43,912 nt of DNA from Bacteroidota bacterium (GCA_025359805.1 JANYDU010000007.1:1-43912); one strand, 5' to 3'. Shown: positions 1-10,308, counted from the stretch's first letter. The notes: generated by a model from the sequence alone, not told the origin. Numbers and translations are program-made.

Positions 1-1184
1 CCCGGTCTGCATATCGAATCCATACCCTTTGAATTCCATACCTTTAAACAGACATCAAATACTCCTCCATCTAATAAATTTAATTGCGTGTTTTGAGAGG
101 TATTATTCGGATTCCAACTGTTCGGTAAACCCGATCCTGCAAACGTATTCAATCCATAATAACCCGGATTTAAACTCCATTGCCACTGCGTAGGCCCATT
201 CAAACTTAAATCATAATAGTTCATCACATCCGTAAAGCCTCCCTTACGTCTATCACTGAAAAAACTTGCCACTGGCTTCTGACTCGGAATCGCACACACT
301 ACTATCTTTTCTATACTGTCTTGCGTTAGAGTATAGGTAAAATTTACTAGAATTACATTAGTTACTTTTAGTTTCACTTTATAGTAACCTGCTTGTGGAA
401 ATGAATAAGAAAAATTTTTATTTGTAGTATCTATATAACAAGTATTCCAACGTGTGGCACATTTACGAGTAGTTGAAAAGGGTGTATACGTTCCTCCAAA
501 AGTTGTGCTATAGCCTGTTATATCCCAATAATATGAAGTAGCATTATTACTTGTATTGGTAAAAATATATGAGCTATTTAACCAAGCTGTATCGGTATTA
601 CGATTGTATGCATAACCAGCTAATGCCGGTATTTGTGGACCTGTTGATAAAACCAAAAAATCATAATCTTCACATTCTCCATAAGATTGAGCTGTACAAG
701 CATCAGTGGCATTAAGTGTTGATCCATAATATACATTTTCAACTCTCATTCTTGTGTATCCTGGAATAGCGGTAATAGGAACATTAAAAGAATTACCAGT
801 TACTGTTGTAGTCGGATTAACTGTTGAAGCATAATACATCATTTCGTCTGTTGAATTGAAGGTGCCATCATGATTCCAATCAACCCAAATTCTCCAATTA
901 GTTTGATAAGTTACTCCAGTTGTATAGGTAAAATTAACTGTACCACCTGGTAAACCAGAAGCTGTTAATCCAGGATAATATGTATAACTAGAGGCACTAC
1001 TACAACCTGTAAGAAGATTTGTAATTTGAGGCGAGCTAACTCCAGTAGTGGAGAAACTGTTAATATACATGTTGTACGTTGAACATGCTGTTGAAAAAGT
1101 TGGTGTACAATAAGTTTGTGCGTTCACTTTTGCTAGCATTAAAATTAGAGATGCTAAGAGATAAATTAGTCGTTGTGTTTTCAT
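1..1184 (-). CDS. Secreted GEVED and PKD-domain surface protein (partial, C-terminus off the window)
   Basis: The reading frame is open from an ATG at 1184 to the window edge, giving 394 codons with no stop, so the C-terminus is missing. Residues 1-22 form a signal peptide (basic start, hydrophobic core, NAQ cleavage site). Residues about 95-176 match the GEVED domain: WRIWVDWNHDG at 97-107, an acidic loop, and YGECEDYDF at 168-176, where the usual Val of GEVED is Cys. Two PKD-like beta-sandwich segments follow, at about 200-310 (GYYKVKLKV) and 325-390 (GVFDVCLKVWN). In Bacteroidota this architecture is typical of large cell-surface adhesins or exoproteins exported by type IX secretion with a C-terminal sorting domain; that domain would lie outside the window, so T9SS export is inferred from the family and from sprA nearby. 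The substrate or ligand is unknown. Confidence 0.85.
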   Translation of the reverse strand, partial: MKTQRLIYLLASLILMLAKVNAQTYCTPTFSTACSTYNMYINSFSTTGVSSPQITNLLTGCSSASSYTYYPGLTASGLPGGTVNFTYTTGVTYQTNWRIWVDWNHDGTFNSTDEMMYYASTVNPTTTVTGNSFNVPITAIPGYTRMRVENVYYGSTLNATDACTAQSYGECEDYDFLVLSTGPQIPALAGYAYNRNTDTAWLNSSYIFTNTSNNATSYYWDITGYSTTFGGTYTPFSTTRKCATRWNTCYIDTTNKNFSYSFPQAGYYKVKLKVTNVILVNFTYTLTQDSIEKIVVCAIPSQKPVASFFSDRRKGGFTDVMNYYDLSLNGPTQWQWSLNPGYYGLNTFAGSGLPNSWNPNNTSQNTQLNLLDGGVFDVCLKVWNSKGMDSICRP

Positions 1185-1336
1185 ATAAGTTTGGTTATTT
1201 AAATTCGAAATTACTTTTCAATCAGTTTATAAAACTATGTATAATTTTTTATAAAACCAAAAAATATTTTTTTGTGATTATTCAAAACATATTAGACATT
1301 CAATAAATTAATCTTCTGAGTACTTGAATTGTATTC

Positions 1337-1663
1337 TCAACAACCACAATTTGGGCGCTTAACAACCTTACCGTTTTTATCTATAGTTTGGGTAATTCTA
1401 CCTTTATCAAAAAAAAGTTGCCATTGCAAAACTCCTCCGTCATATTTTTCTTTTTTTAACACAACACCATTTTCGGAGTAGTAATACCAAATTCCTTGTT
1501 TTTTTGATTGATGATATTTACCCCTTTCTTTAGTAATTCCATTGAGATATTTTTTTTTATAAATACCATCTGCAAATGCTGTTGAATCTGGCTTTTGAGC
1601 AAATACAAATGGCTTTGAAACCAGCAAAAAAAATACAATTATAAGAATATATTTTAGAGCCAT
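1337..1663 (-). CDS. Small exported YwqK/MORN-repeat protein
   Basis: This 108-residue protein starts at an ATG at 1663 and has a clear signal peptide (about residues 1-22, ending FAQ). The mature part carries one to two repeats of the YwqK/MORN_2 type (G-x-W-x-Y-Y-S-x-N-G at about 57-66, then a hydrophobic and charged strand), the motif often labelled 'toxin-antitoxin system YwqK family antitoxin' in automated annotation. The C-terminus is Cys-rich (PNCGC). No enzymatic residues are visible and no function is proposed. It shares the repeat type with the much larger exported protein at 22494-24344. It lies divergent to ruvA, with about 100 nt between the ATG and the favoured ruvA start. Confidence 0.7.
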   Translation of the reverse strand: MALKYILIIVFFLLVSKPFVFAQKPDSTAFADGIYKKKYLNGITKERGKYHQSKKQGIWYYYSENGVVLKKEKYDGGVLQWQLFFDKGRITQTIDKNGKVVKRPNCGC

Positions 1664-1762
1664 AAATTATTGTTACAAAAAAAACAAAATGGTTTAAACG
1701 CAAAACAACATTTCAAATTTAAAAACATTTCTTATTTTAGCAGCCTTAATCTGTTTAGAATT

Positions 1763-2353
1763 TTGATAGCTCATATTGAAGGTAAGTTAGTTTTAAAGAC
1801 ACCAACATACGTAGTGGTTGATTGTTTGGGTGTAGGATATAGTATTAATATATCACTAAACACTTACGAAAAAATAAAGGACGAGGAGCAAATAAGAATT
1901 CTTACTCACTTGTCCATTAAGGAAGATAGCCATACGCTTTATGGATTTGCCGATGAGGATGAGAGACAATTGTTTCTTCAACTTATTTCGGTTAATGGAG
2001 TGGGCACTAATACTGCACGAATGATTTTATCATCATTAAAAACTACCGATATAAGACATGCAATAACAACGGGAAATTGGGCGTTATTAAAAACCATTAA
2101 AGGTATAGGACCTAAAACAGCCCAACGAATAGTGATTGATTTACAAGATAAAATAACTAAAACAATTGAAGGGGCAGGGGCTCTTTCAGTTTCAAATATA
2201 TCAACCAACAGAGTAAATGAAGAGGCCCTATCAGCCTTAGTAATGCTTGGTTTTTCGAGAGCTGAAGCTGAAAAAGGGCTCATTAAAATTAAACAACAAA
2301 ACCCCGATTATAAATTAGAAGAGTTAGTAAAAAACACCCTAAAGATTCTTTGA
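1763..2353 (+). CDS. ruvA: Holliday junction branch migration protein RuvA
   Basis: RuvA binds four-way DNA junctions as a tetramer and loads the RuvB helicase. The 196-residue product begins with the family's usual start (xIAHIEGKL) at a TTG at 1763. The frame is open upstream to an ATG-like position at 1670, but the extra 31 residues are low in complexity and absent from the family, so the TTG is preferred. Domain I (OB fold) spans about 1-64. Domain II has two helix-hairpin-helix motifs at 72-91 (VNGVGTNTA) and 107-126 (IKGIGPKTA). Domain III at 150-196 (EEALSALVMLGF) is the RuvB-binding UBA-like region. The stop is 16 nt before the sprA start, so the two are probably cotranscribed; a ruvA-sprA order is, from memory, common in Bacteroidota. 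Confidence 0.95.
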   Translation: MIAHIEGKLVLKTPTYVVVDCLGVGYSINISLNTYEKIKDEEQIRILTHLSIKEDSHTLYGFADEDERQLFLQLISVNGVGTNTARMILSSLKTTDIRHAITTGNWALLKTIKGIGPKTAQRIVIDLQDKITKTIEGAGALSVSNISTNRVNEEALSALVMLGFSRAEAEKGLIKIKQQNPDYKLEELVKNTLKIL

Positions 2354-2369
2354 TGGCGAAAACTCTACA

Positions 2370-5300
2370 TTGCTAAGTAACATCAATTTTAAGTACATAT
2401 CTGTTCCATCATTATTTACCTTTATTGTATCGGTGATGTGGGTTTCTATGCCTGAAATTTTTGCTGATAATATTGAAAAAGAAAGTAGCCGAAAGCATTT
2501 CAATTTTGCGCCCCCAGACTCCTCGGGCAAGGATACTTCAAAAAAAGATTTACCATTTCCCATTCAAGATAGAAAGCCTTACGAACAAACAACCAAACGT
2601 CATCCATTTGATTTAAGTGAACCCTCAAACATCAAAAATAAATATGAGTTAAATGAAGATGGAAGTGGCTACAATTACACGTCAAAAATTGGAAATAATG
2701 ATTACCGTTTACCCGCATCATCAAGTATAAAACAGCTACTTAATGAGGAGAATAAAAAACAAAATCAGGCTTATTTCAGACAGCGTTCTCAAGCCCAAAA
2801 TTTTACCAATGGAAGTGGATTAATTCCTCCTTTACATGTTGGACCAAAAATTTTTGATAAAATTTTTGGAAGTGGTGTAATCGATATAAAACCTCGTGGT
2901 ACTGCCGAAGTAATATTTTCTGGAAACTTTAATACCATTCGTAATCCACTTCTTTCTCCTAAGCAACAAACTACCGGACAGTTTGACTTTAGGCAAAAAA
3001 TTCAGCTAAATGTGCAAGGAAATATTGGAGATAGAATGAAACTAAATTTGAATTATGATACAGAAGCCGCATTTGATTTTGAAAACCAAATAAAACTTGA
3101 TTATGCCGGCAAAGAAGACGATATCATAAAAAAAATAGAGTTAGGAAATGTGAGTTTGCCATTAAGCTCCACCTTGATTCAAGGCAGCCAAAGTTTATTT
3201 GGTGTAAAAACTACGTTGCAATTCGGTAAACTAACTATGACTACGGTTATTTCTCAACAACGTGGAAAAACAACAGAAACTGAAATGACTGGTGGCTCAC
3301 AATCATCAAAATTTGATATACAATGTGATGGTTACGATATGAACCGCCATTATTTTTTGAATCAATATTTTAGAGATAATTATAACGCATGGCTATCCAA
3401 CTTACCAATTATAGGATCTCCAATTGTAATTAACCGTGTGGAAGTATGGGTAACAAATAGAACAGCCGCATTTGATAACTCAAGAGATGTAATTGGATTT
3501 TCTGATTTAGGAGAATCTACACATCTTACCAATAAATCATGGTCAGTTAACTCAAGCTACGGAGGCATTGCAGATAATAATACCAATAATTTATACGCTT
3601 ACTTAACAGGGCAAACCTCTATTAATAGAGACACTTCTTTACTTCGATCGAGTTTTGAAATACAAAATCAATTGGCAAAAGATGAACCCATTACACATCT
3701 TCAACCTATTTCAGAATACCAAATGACAAACTATGCGAGGCAATTATCTTCAGCCGAATTTACTTTTAATCCACGTATGGGATTTATATCTCTCAATCAA
3801 TCCTTAAATAACGATGACGTGCTTTGTGTAGCTTATGAATATACAAATACCGCCACAGGTCAAACATATAGAGTTGGAGAATTTTCGAGTGGAACAGGTG
3901 CCGGAAGTATTCCTCCAAACCCAACTACCCCAAATGTGTTATTTTTAAAAATGCTAAAAGGACCATCATTACGGCCAGATTTACCAATATGGGATTTGAT
4001 GATGAAAAATATATACTCACTCGGAACATTTAATATTCAACCCACTAATTTTAAGTTAAACATTATTTATGCCGATGACCCATCAGGCGCAGATTTAAAT
4101 TATATTCCTATTCAAAACGAACCTTACTTAACAGGTGTTCCGTTGCTTAGTGTAATGAATTTGGATAGATTAAACACCCAACAAGAAAAAGCTCCTGATG
4201 GAATTTTTGATTTTATTGAAGGTGTTACCATTCAATCTCAACAAGGACGAATTATTTTCCCAGTTATCGAACCCTTCGGAAAATATATTCAATCAAAATT
4301 TATTAATAACCCAGATAGAGCAAGATATTATAGCTTTTTTGAATTGTATGATTCAACACGATTTGCCGCAGTTCAACTACCTCAGTACAATAAATATTTT
4401 TTACGAGGAACTTATCAAGGGTCTTCCAGTTCAGAAATTTCTGTTGGGCAAACTAATATTCCAAGAGGCTCCGTTAAAGTTACAGCAAATGGGGCTCTTC
4501 TTACAGAAAACCAAGATTACAACGTTGATTATAATTTGGGAAGGGTAAGAATTACTAACACAGCATTGCTAAATTCGGGAGCAGTAATAAAAGTATCATC
4601 CGAAAGCAATTCATTATTTAGCGTTCAACAAAAAACATTAATCGGATCTCGTTTTGATTATAAATACAGTAACAACTTTGTATTTGGAGGAACCATGATG
4701 TATTTAACAGAACGCCCCCTCACACCAAAAGTAAATATTGGGGATGAACCATTATCAAACTTAATGATAGGGTTAGATGGCAATTACAAAAAAGAATCGC
4801 GCTTTTTAACAAAAATGGTCGATAGGCTTCCTTTCATAGAAACCAAAGCCATCTCAACAGTTTCTTTGTCGGGTGAATATGCCCAATTAATTCCAGGAGT
4901 GAACAGTGCATTGGCTCAAAATGGAACTGCTTATTTGGATGATTTTGAAGGAAGTGAAACTCCATTTGATGTGAGATTAGGAAATAATTGGGCGCTTGCA
5001 TCTACACCTCAAGGTCAAACGGATAAGTTTCCAGAAGCCACGTCATTAAATAAACTTGATTATGGATTTAAACGTGCAAATTTATCTTGGTATAGCGTTT
5101 CTACCACTTTTACAAATGAAAATGACCCCAATCTTCCTTCTCATATAAAAAACGATCCAGATCAATTATCTAGTCATTGTGTACGTGCAATTGATGTACA
5201 TGAAATATATCCAAGCAGACAGATTCAGGCAGGTATGCCAACTTTATTACCAACTTTAGATCTTTCATTTTCACCTAAAGAACGTGGTCCATATAACTAT

Positions 5301-8300
5301 AACACTCAGGATCTTTTGGCAGATGGAACACTTGCAAATCCTCAAAATAATTGGGGAGGAATTATGCGTAAAATCGACCAAAATGATTTTGAAGCAGCCA
5401 ATATTGATTACATAGAAATTTGGATGATGGATCCATATTTGTGTAACAATGCAAACAACTCAGGTCATTTGTATTTAAATCTTGGAAACATTTCTGAAGA
5501 TGTATTGCGAGATAACAGAAGAGCGGCCGAAAATGGTTTACCTAAAGATCCAAGCATCGAATCAACAGATACCACAAACTGGGGAAGAGTGCCTCGTAAA
5601 CAAGTTATCAATTTTGCTTTTGATGCAGACCCAGCTGTCAGACTTATTCAAGATGTGGGGTTAGATGGATTTGATAATAATGGAGAACGAACAGTTTTTG
5701 ACACCACCTATTTAAGTAAAATTGCCACCAAATGGGGAACAGGTTCTGCTGCTTATACTAATGCCACGGCTGATCCATCAAATGATGATTATCACTTTTA
5801 CCTTGGTGATGATTACAACAATAGCAGCACAAGCATTCTTCAACGTTACAAAAAGTATAATCGCCATGAAGGAAATTCATCCACAGGAACACAAAGTATT
5901 GGAGGCAACCAATTAACAACATCAGCTACTAATCTTCCCGATAATGAAGACATCAATAAAGATTATACGCTAAATGAAATTGAAGAATATTATCAATACA
6001 AATTAGACATTAGCCCAGGCGCACTAAAAGTTGGGCAAAATTATGTTACCGATAGTGTTGTACAATCAGTTAAATTAGCAAATGGAACCTCTTCATTAGT
6101 TACTTGGTATCAAATAAAAATTCCTATTCATGAGTATGAACAAAGAGTAGGAGAAATTATAGATTTTAAATCAATTCGTTTTATGCGCATGTTTTTGCGA
6201 GGATTTAATGATAACATGGTTTTGCGGATTGGCGCTTTGAATATGGTAAGAGCGGATTGGAGAAAATATTTAGGAAACCTTGAAGCCGGAAAAGAAAACA
6301 AACCTGGCGAACCTGATGATGCCACAAAATTTGTTGTATCTACAGTTAATATTGAAAAAAATGCAAGTAGATCACCTGTTGAATATAAAGTTCCTCCCGG
6401 AATTTCTCGCACAGTTGATTTTAGTTCGCCTCAAGCTATTCAGCAAAATGAACAATCGCTTTCTCTTTTAGTATGCAACTTAAAAGATGGCGATGCGCGA
6501 GGAGTATTTAAAAACACCAAAGTTGATTTGAGACAATATGGAACTTTAAGAATGTTTTTACATGCCGAAGGCGATCAGTTAAAAGATGGAAACTTGAGTG
6601 CATTTATTCGATTGGGAACCGATTTAACAAACAACTATTACGAATACGAAATTCCGCTAAAAGTAACCCCATCAAACCATAATGACGACCGTTCTGTTTG
6701 GCCATTAGAAAATGAAATGGCTATTACTCTTGAAGAATTTATCAACACAAAAATTAATCGAACCAATGAAAATTATCCATTCACAGTTCCATACATTAGA
6801 AATGAAGCTGGTGCAAAATATACCGTAATTGGATTGCCTGATTTGGGAGCTATTAAAGTAGTAATGTTAGGCGTTAGAAATTCAAAAAGAATACCAGGTG
6901 GCCCTGATGATGGATTACCCAAATGTGGCGAGATATGGTTTGACGAATTGAGGATGACGGATTTTAATAACAAAGGCGGATGGGCTGCAGTGGGGCGTTT
7001 CCAAGCTAAGCTTGCCGATTTTGGAACTGCTCAATTAACAGGAAGTGTTTCAACTATTGGCTTTGGTGGATTAGATAAAAAATTAACTCAACGCAGTTTT
7101 AACGATCAATATAATTACGATTTGCAAACAAGCTTTGAGATGGGGAAATTTTTTCCAAAAAATAGTGGACTATCCATCCCCATGTTTTTCTCTTACGGAA
7201 ATACATTAATCAGGCCATTATATGACCCACTAAATCCAGATACAAAACTTCAAAAAGAATTAGACTTAACAACTGATCAAGCAAGAAAAGACAGAATAAG
7301 CCGAGCTGCCGATGACTTTACCACACGCAAAGGATTTAACTTTACAAATGTTCGTAAAAACCGAGTCGGGAGTAACCGAAAAGCTCAATTTTTTGATATA
7401 GAGAATTTTTCTTTTACCTACTCGTTTATCGAAACTTATAGGCGAAGCCCTACCATTGAATATTATATTTTACAAAACTATAAAACACAAGTTTTATACA
7501 CGTATAATTTTACGGCAAAGCCCATTGAGCCTTTTGCCAAAATTATTAAATCAAAACACCTTGGTTTGATAAAAGATTTTAACGTTTATTACTTGCCACA
7601 ATCATGGGGATTTAGAGTAGAAACAGATAGAAGATATGGTGAAACCATTAATAGAAATAATGATATAAGCGGAACAACACTTATCCATCCACTATATGAT
7701 AAGTTGTTTACGATGACGCGATTTTATGACTTTCGATATAATTTTTCGAAGGGTTTAACTTTTGATTATAATGCAACGGCACAAGCACGTATTGATGAAC
7801 CTTTAGGGAAAATTGATGAAACCACAACAGATAAACATGATAGTATCTGGAATAATTTATGGAAAGGTGGTCGCATTACTCAGTTTGACCAAACTGGGAA
7901 GATAAATTATGCCATTCCAATTAATAAACTACCATTTTTAGATTGGGTGCAAACAACGTATAGTTACACAGCAAACTACCAATGGAAACAAGCTCCACCG
8001 GCTGCAGACAGTTTGGGAAATAAAATTTCGAACTCACGTGTGCAAGCTTGGAATTTTAATTTTTCGATAACTAATTTATATAATAAAATTTCTTACTTAA
8101 GAGAAATTAATAACCCAGGGCAAAAAACCGAAAAGAAAAAAAAGAAAGACGATAAATCTAAAAAGCCAAAAAACATTAATGACAAAAAAGTACAAGAAGA
8201 AGAAATACAAATAATAGAACCTGCAAAAAAACCTCCGGCTTTAGTTTACACACTTAAATTTTTGATGATGCTTAAAAATGTATCATTCACAACTTCAACT

Positions 8301-9602
8301 AATGAAGGAACCACACTTCCCGGATTTGTTCCTAAGCCAAAATACTTAGGTCAAAATTTTGACTTTGGCGCACCTGGTTTTTCATTTATTGCCGGTATGC
8401 AAGATGATGAATTTAGAAAAAAAGCCGCTGCAAATGGCTGGCTCACAAACGACCCGAGAGTTACTGATTTTTATTTGCAGGATTTTCGACAAACTATTTC
8501 TGGAAAAGCCACATTAGAGCCTATAACAGATTTTCGTATTGAATTGAATATTTCTAAAAGCCAATCACTCACTTCATCATCACTCTTTAAATTTGATCCT
8601 ACAACTAATATTCATCAAGATGTAACTCCACTCAGTCAAACGGGTAGCTATTCGATGACTTATAATATTTGGTCAACAACTTTTGCAGGCGAAAACTCAG
8701 ATGGTATTTCTACCGTATTTCAAAAATTTGAAGACAATAGAATCATCATTGCTAATAGACTTGCTGAGCAAAATAAAAACACAAAACCATCATCAGGAAC
8801 AGATGGAAAAGGATTTCCTACTGGCTATAGTCAAACTTCACAAGATGTTTTGATTCCTGCATTTTTAGCCGCATACTCAGGTACCGATGCCAATAATATT
8901 GCACTCACTCCGTTTCCAAAAATACCAATTCCAAATTGGAGAATTACGTATAGCGGACTTTCAAAAATTGAAGCCATCAAACAATTTGCAAGCAATGTTA
9001 CTTTAAGCAATCAATATACATCAACATATAATGTAGGTTCATTTGTGAGTGTGTGGGATACCACCCGATCATCAGCTATATCTGGCAATTCTGATTACTC
9101 TTCTCAATATCAAATAAAATCAATTTCTATTGTAGAACGTTGGGGACCATTTGCAGGATTAGATGTAACTTTTGTAAATAATATTTCAACAAAACTTACT
9201 TATAACAGAGATCGAACACTAAATTTAAGTTTAGCAAACCAACAATTAAATGAACAAACAGGACAAGAATTTACAATTGGTTTTGGATACAGAACATCAA
9301 AACTTACCATTCCAATTCCAATAAATGGACGAAGACTCATTTTAAATAATGATATTAACTTTAGGATAGATTTTTCTTATAAAGACCAAGTAACAAAGGT
9401 GAGAAGAATAGATGCGGTTTCAAATGATCCAGTATTGGGGCAAAGTGTAACTTCTATTAAACCTAATATAGATTACAATATCAATGCAAAATTAATGCTC
9501 CGAATATTTTATGATTATAGAGCTACAACTCCTCATACTTCTAACTCTTATCCTACCATTATTCAAAGCGGAGGATTTTCAATTAGGTATACTATTCAAT
9601 AA
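2370..9602 (+). CDS. sprA: SprA, outer-membrane translocon of the type IX secretion system
   Basis: SprA (Sov in Porphyromonas) forms the very large single-chain beta-barrel through which type IX substrates cross the outer membrane; it is also needed for gliding. The product is 2410 residues, within the family's 2300-2500. The best start is a TTG at 2370, since it gives a hydrophobic export signal (about residues 8-32) and no in-frame ATG precedes it. Family-typical segments are visible: GSGLIPPLHVGPKIFDKIFG near 150-170, repeated N-x-N-Y-D and G-D-R-M-K-L barrel signatures, YLDDFEGSETP near 850, and a C-terminal run of alternating beta-strands ending in an aromatic-rich strand. A Lys-rich insert lies at about 1918-1953 (nt 8121-8228). 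The gene follows ruvA and converges with the HAD gene, only 4 nt separating the stops. Substrates are not encoded alongside, apart from a possible one at 1-1184. Confidence 0.97.
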   Translation: MLSNINFKYISVPSLFTFIVSVMWVSMPEIFADNIEKESSRKHFNFAPPDSSGKDTSKKDLPFPIQDRKPYEQTTKRHPFDLSEPSNIKNKYELNEDGSGYNYTSKIGNNDYRLPASSSIKQLLNEENKKQNQAYFRQRSQAQNFTNGSGLIPPLHVGPKIFDKIFGSGVIDIKPRGTAEVIFSGNFNTIRNPLLSPKQQTTGQFDFRQKIQLNVQGNIGDRMKLNLNYDTEAAFDFENQIKLDYAGKEDDIIKKIELGNVSLPLSSTLIQGSQSLFGVKTTLQFGKLTMTTVISQQRGKTTETEMTGGSQSSKFDIQCDGYDMNRHYFLNQYFRDNYNAWLSNLPIIGSPIVINRVEVWVTNRTAAFDNSRDVIGFSDLGESTHLTNKSWSVNSSYGGIADNNTNNLYAYLTGQTSINRDTSLLRSSFEIQNQLAKDEPITHLQPISEYQMTNYARQLSSAEFTFNPRMGFISLNQSLNNDDVLCVAYEYTNTATGQTYRVGEFSSGTGAGSIPPNPTTPNVLFLKMLKGPSLRPDLPIWDLMMKNIYSLGTFNIQPTNFKLNIIYADDPSGADLNYIPIQNEPYLTGVPLLSVMNLDRLNTQQEKAPDGIFDFIEGVTIQSQQGRIIFPVIEPFGKYIQSKFINNPDRARYYSFFELYDSTRFAAVQLPQYNKYFLRGTYQGSSSSEISVGQTNIPRGSVKVTANGALLTENQDYNVDYNLGRVRITNTALLNSGAVIKVSSESNSLFSVQQKTLIGSRFDYKYSNNFVFGGTMMYLTERPLTPKVNIGDEPLSNLMIGLDGNYKKESRFLTKMVDRLPFIETKAISTVSLSGEYAQLIPGVNSALAQNGTAYLDDFEGSETPFDVRLGNNWALASTPQGQTDKFPEATSLNKLDYGFKRANLSWYSVSTTFTNENDPNLPSHIKNDPDQLSSHCVRAIDVHEIYPSRQIQAGMPTLLPTLDLSFSPKERGPYNYNTQDLLADGTLANPQNNWGGIMRKIDQNDFEAANIDYIEIWMMDPYLCNNANNSGHLYLNLGNISEDVLRDNRRAAENGLPKDPSIESTDTTNWGRVPRKQVINFAFDADPAVRLIQDVGLDGFDNNGERTVFDTTYLSKIATKWGTGSAAYTNATADPSNDDYHFYLGDDYNNSSTSILQRYKKYNRHEGNSSTGTQSIGGNQLTTSATNLPDNEDINKDYTLNEIEEYYQYKLDISPGALKVGQNYVTDSVVQSVKLANGTSSLVTWYQIKIPIHEYEQRVGEIIDFKSIRFMRMFLRGFNDNMVLRIGALNMVRADWRKYLGNLEAGKENKPGEPDDATKFVVSTVNIEKNASRSPVEYKVPPGISRTVDFSSPQAIQQNEQSLSLLVCNLKDGDARGVFKNTKVDLRQYGTLRMFLHAEGDQLKDGNLSAFIRLGTDLTNNYYEYEIPLKVTPSNHNDDRSVWPLENEMAITLEEFINTKINRTNENYPFTVPYIRNEAGAKYTVIGLPDLGAIKVVMLGVRNSKRIPGGPDDGLPKCGEIWFDELRMTDFNNKGGWAAVGRFQAKLADFGTAQLTGSVSTIGFGGLDKKLTQRSFNDQYNYDLQTSFEMGKFFPKNSGLSIPMFFSYGNTLIRPLYDPLNPDTKLQKELDLTTDQARKDRISRAADDFTTRKGFNFTNVRKNRVGSNRKAQFFDIENFSFTYSFIETYRRSPTIEYYILQNYKTQVLYTYNFTAKPIEPFAKIIKSKHLGLIKDFNVYYLPQSWGFRVETDRRYGETINRNNDISGTTLIHPLYDKLFTMTRFYDFRYNFSKGLTFDYNATAQARIDEPLGKIDETTTDKHDSIWNNLWKGGRITQFDQTGKINYAIPINKLPFLDWVQTTYSYTANYQWKQAPPAADSLGNKISNSRVQAWNFNFSITNLYNKISYLREINNPGQKTEKKKKKDDKSKKPKNINDKKVQEEEIQIIEPAKKPPALVYTLKFLMMLKNVSFTTSTNEGTTLPGFVPKPKYLGQNFDFGAPGFSFIAGMQDDEFRKKAAANGWLTNDPRVTDFYLQDFRQTISGKATLEPITDFRIELNISKSQSLTSSSLFKFDPTTNIHQDVTPLSQTGSYSMTYNIWSTTFAGENSDGISTVFQKFEDNRIIIANRLAEQNKNTKPSSGTDGKGFPTGYSQTSQDVLIPAFLAAYSGTDANNIALTPFPKIPIPNWRITYSGLSKIEAIKQFASNVTLSNQYTSTYNVGSFVSVWDTTRSSAISGNSDYSSQYQIKSISIVERWGPFAGLDVTFVNNISTKLTYNRDRTLNLSLANQQLNEQTGQEFTIGFGYRTSKLTIPIPINGRRLILNNDINFRIDFSYKDQVTKVRRIDAVSNDPVLGQSVTSIKPNIDYNINAKLMLRIFYDYRATTPHTSNSYPTIIQSGGFSIRYTIQ

Positions 9603-9606
9603 AAAT

Positions 9607-10248
9607 TTAATTTAGTGAAGAACGAATTGCTGCGGTAATATTTTTAATTTCTTCAAGTGTTTGTTTTGATAATGGCTCTTTCGCCCAAACGGTATGAATA
9701 CCTAAATTTTGGGCAGCCTTAATGTTTACTTTGCTATCGTCAATAAAAATACATTCATCAGGATGCAGACCAATATTTTTTAATACAAAATCAAAAATTT
9801 CTGCATCGGGCTTTCTTAATCCAATTTCAAAAGAATAGAATATTTTATCAAACAAATTATTCCAATTTTCATTGCTATGATTTTGCGCAAAATAATTGAT
9901 GAAATATTTGATATGAATTGCATTTGTATTGCTTAATAAATAGATATTGAAATTTTGTTTCAACTGTTTGATGATATCAAGTCGTACGACCGGAATATCA
10001 AGTAACATGCTATTCCAAGCTTCATCAATTTGTTCATTGCTTATATTTTCTTTCAGTTTAGTTTTTAAAATTTGCCTAAAAATTTCTTCACTAATTAGTC
10101 CCTTTTCAAAGTCTGTAAATAAATCTGAATCGATATTTATATGCTCTAAATCTAAACCCAAACGCTTAAAATTTAATAGCGTTTTATCTTGATCTAAATT
10201 GAGAATAACACCTCCAAGGTCGAAGATGATTGTTGTTATTTTTTTCAT
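9607..10248 (-). CDS. HAD-superfamily phosphatase, YihX-like (subfamily IA)
   Basis: The 213-residue product starts at the ATG at 10248. A longer frame to 10323 would run into the tRNA and its promoter, so it is rejected. The HAD motifs are in order: motif I FDLGG with nucleophile Asp10 (the usual second Asp is Gly12, as in YihX-type alpha-glucose-1-phosphatases and related DLGNV/DLGGV proteins), motif II LLSNTN (Ser106), motif III Lys146 in GLRKPD, and motif IV FIDDS (Asp170, Asp171). The helical cap sits between motifs I and II. A soluble phosphatase of small phosphorylated metabolites is likely, but the substrate cannot be read from the sequence. The gene is transcribed away from the tRNA and converges on sprA. 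Confidence 0.9.
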   Translation of the reverse strand: MKKITTIIFDLGGVILNLDQDKTLLNFKRLGLDLEHINIDSDLFTDFEKGLISEEIFRQILKTKLKENISNEQIDEAWNSMLLDIPVVRLDIIKQLKQNFNIYLLSNTNAIHIKYFINYFAQNHSNENWNNLFDKIFYSFEIGLRKPDAEIFDFVLKNIGLHPDECIFIDDSKVNIKAAQNLGIHTVWAKEPLSKQTLEEIKNITAAIRSSLN

Positions 10249-10262
10249 TTTTAAAAATTTAG

Positions 10263-10293
10263 TTTGTATTAAAACTACAAAAATATATGTTTG
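10263..10293 (+). promoter_or_regulatory. Bacteroidota-type sigma-A promoter of the CAU tRNA
   Basis: TTTG at 10263-10266 and TATGTTTG at 10286-10293 are separated by 19 nt, an exact match to the -33/-7 consensus known for Bacteroides and Flavobacterium. The -7 element ends 15 nt before the first tRNA base, which fits a short leader removed by 5' processing. It is the cleanest promoter in the window and supports the phylum assignment. Confidence 0.75.
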
Positions 10294-10308
10294 CACTCCA
10301 ATTTTATT

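Noticed and set aside
1079..1306. 75-codon open frame on the plus strand
   Set aside because: It lies over the N-terminal part and upstream region of the better-supported exported GEVED protein on the minus strand, and has low-complexity residues with no family features.
1670..1762. N-terminal extension of RuvA by 31 residues
   Set aside because: RuvA proteins begin at the IAHIEGKL segment, so the TTG at 1763 fits length and alignment better.
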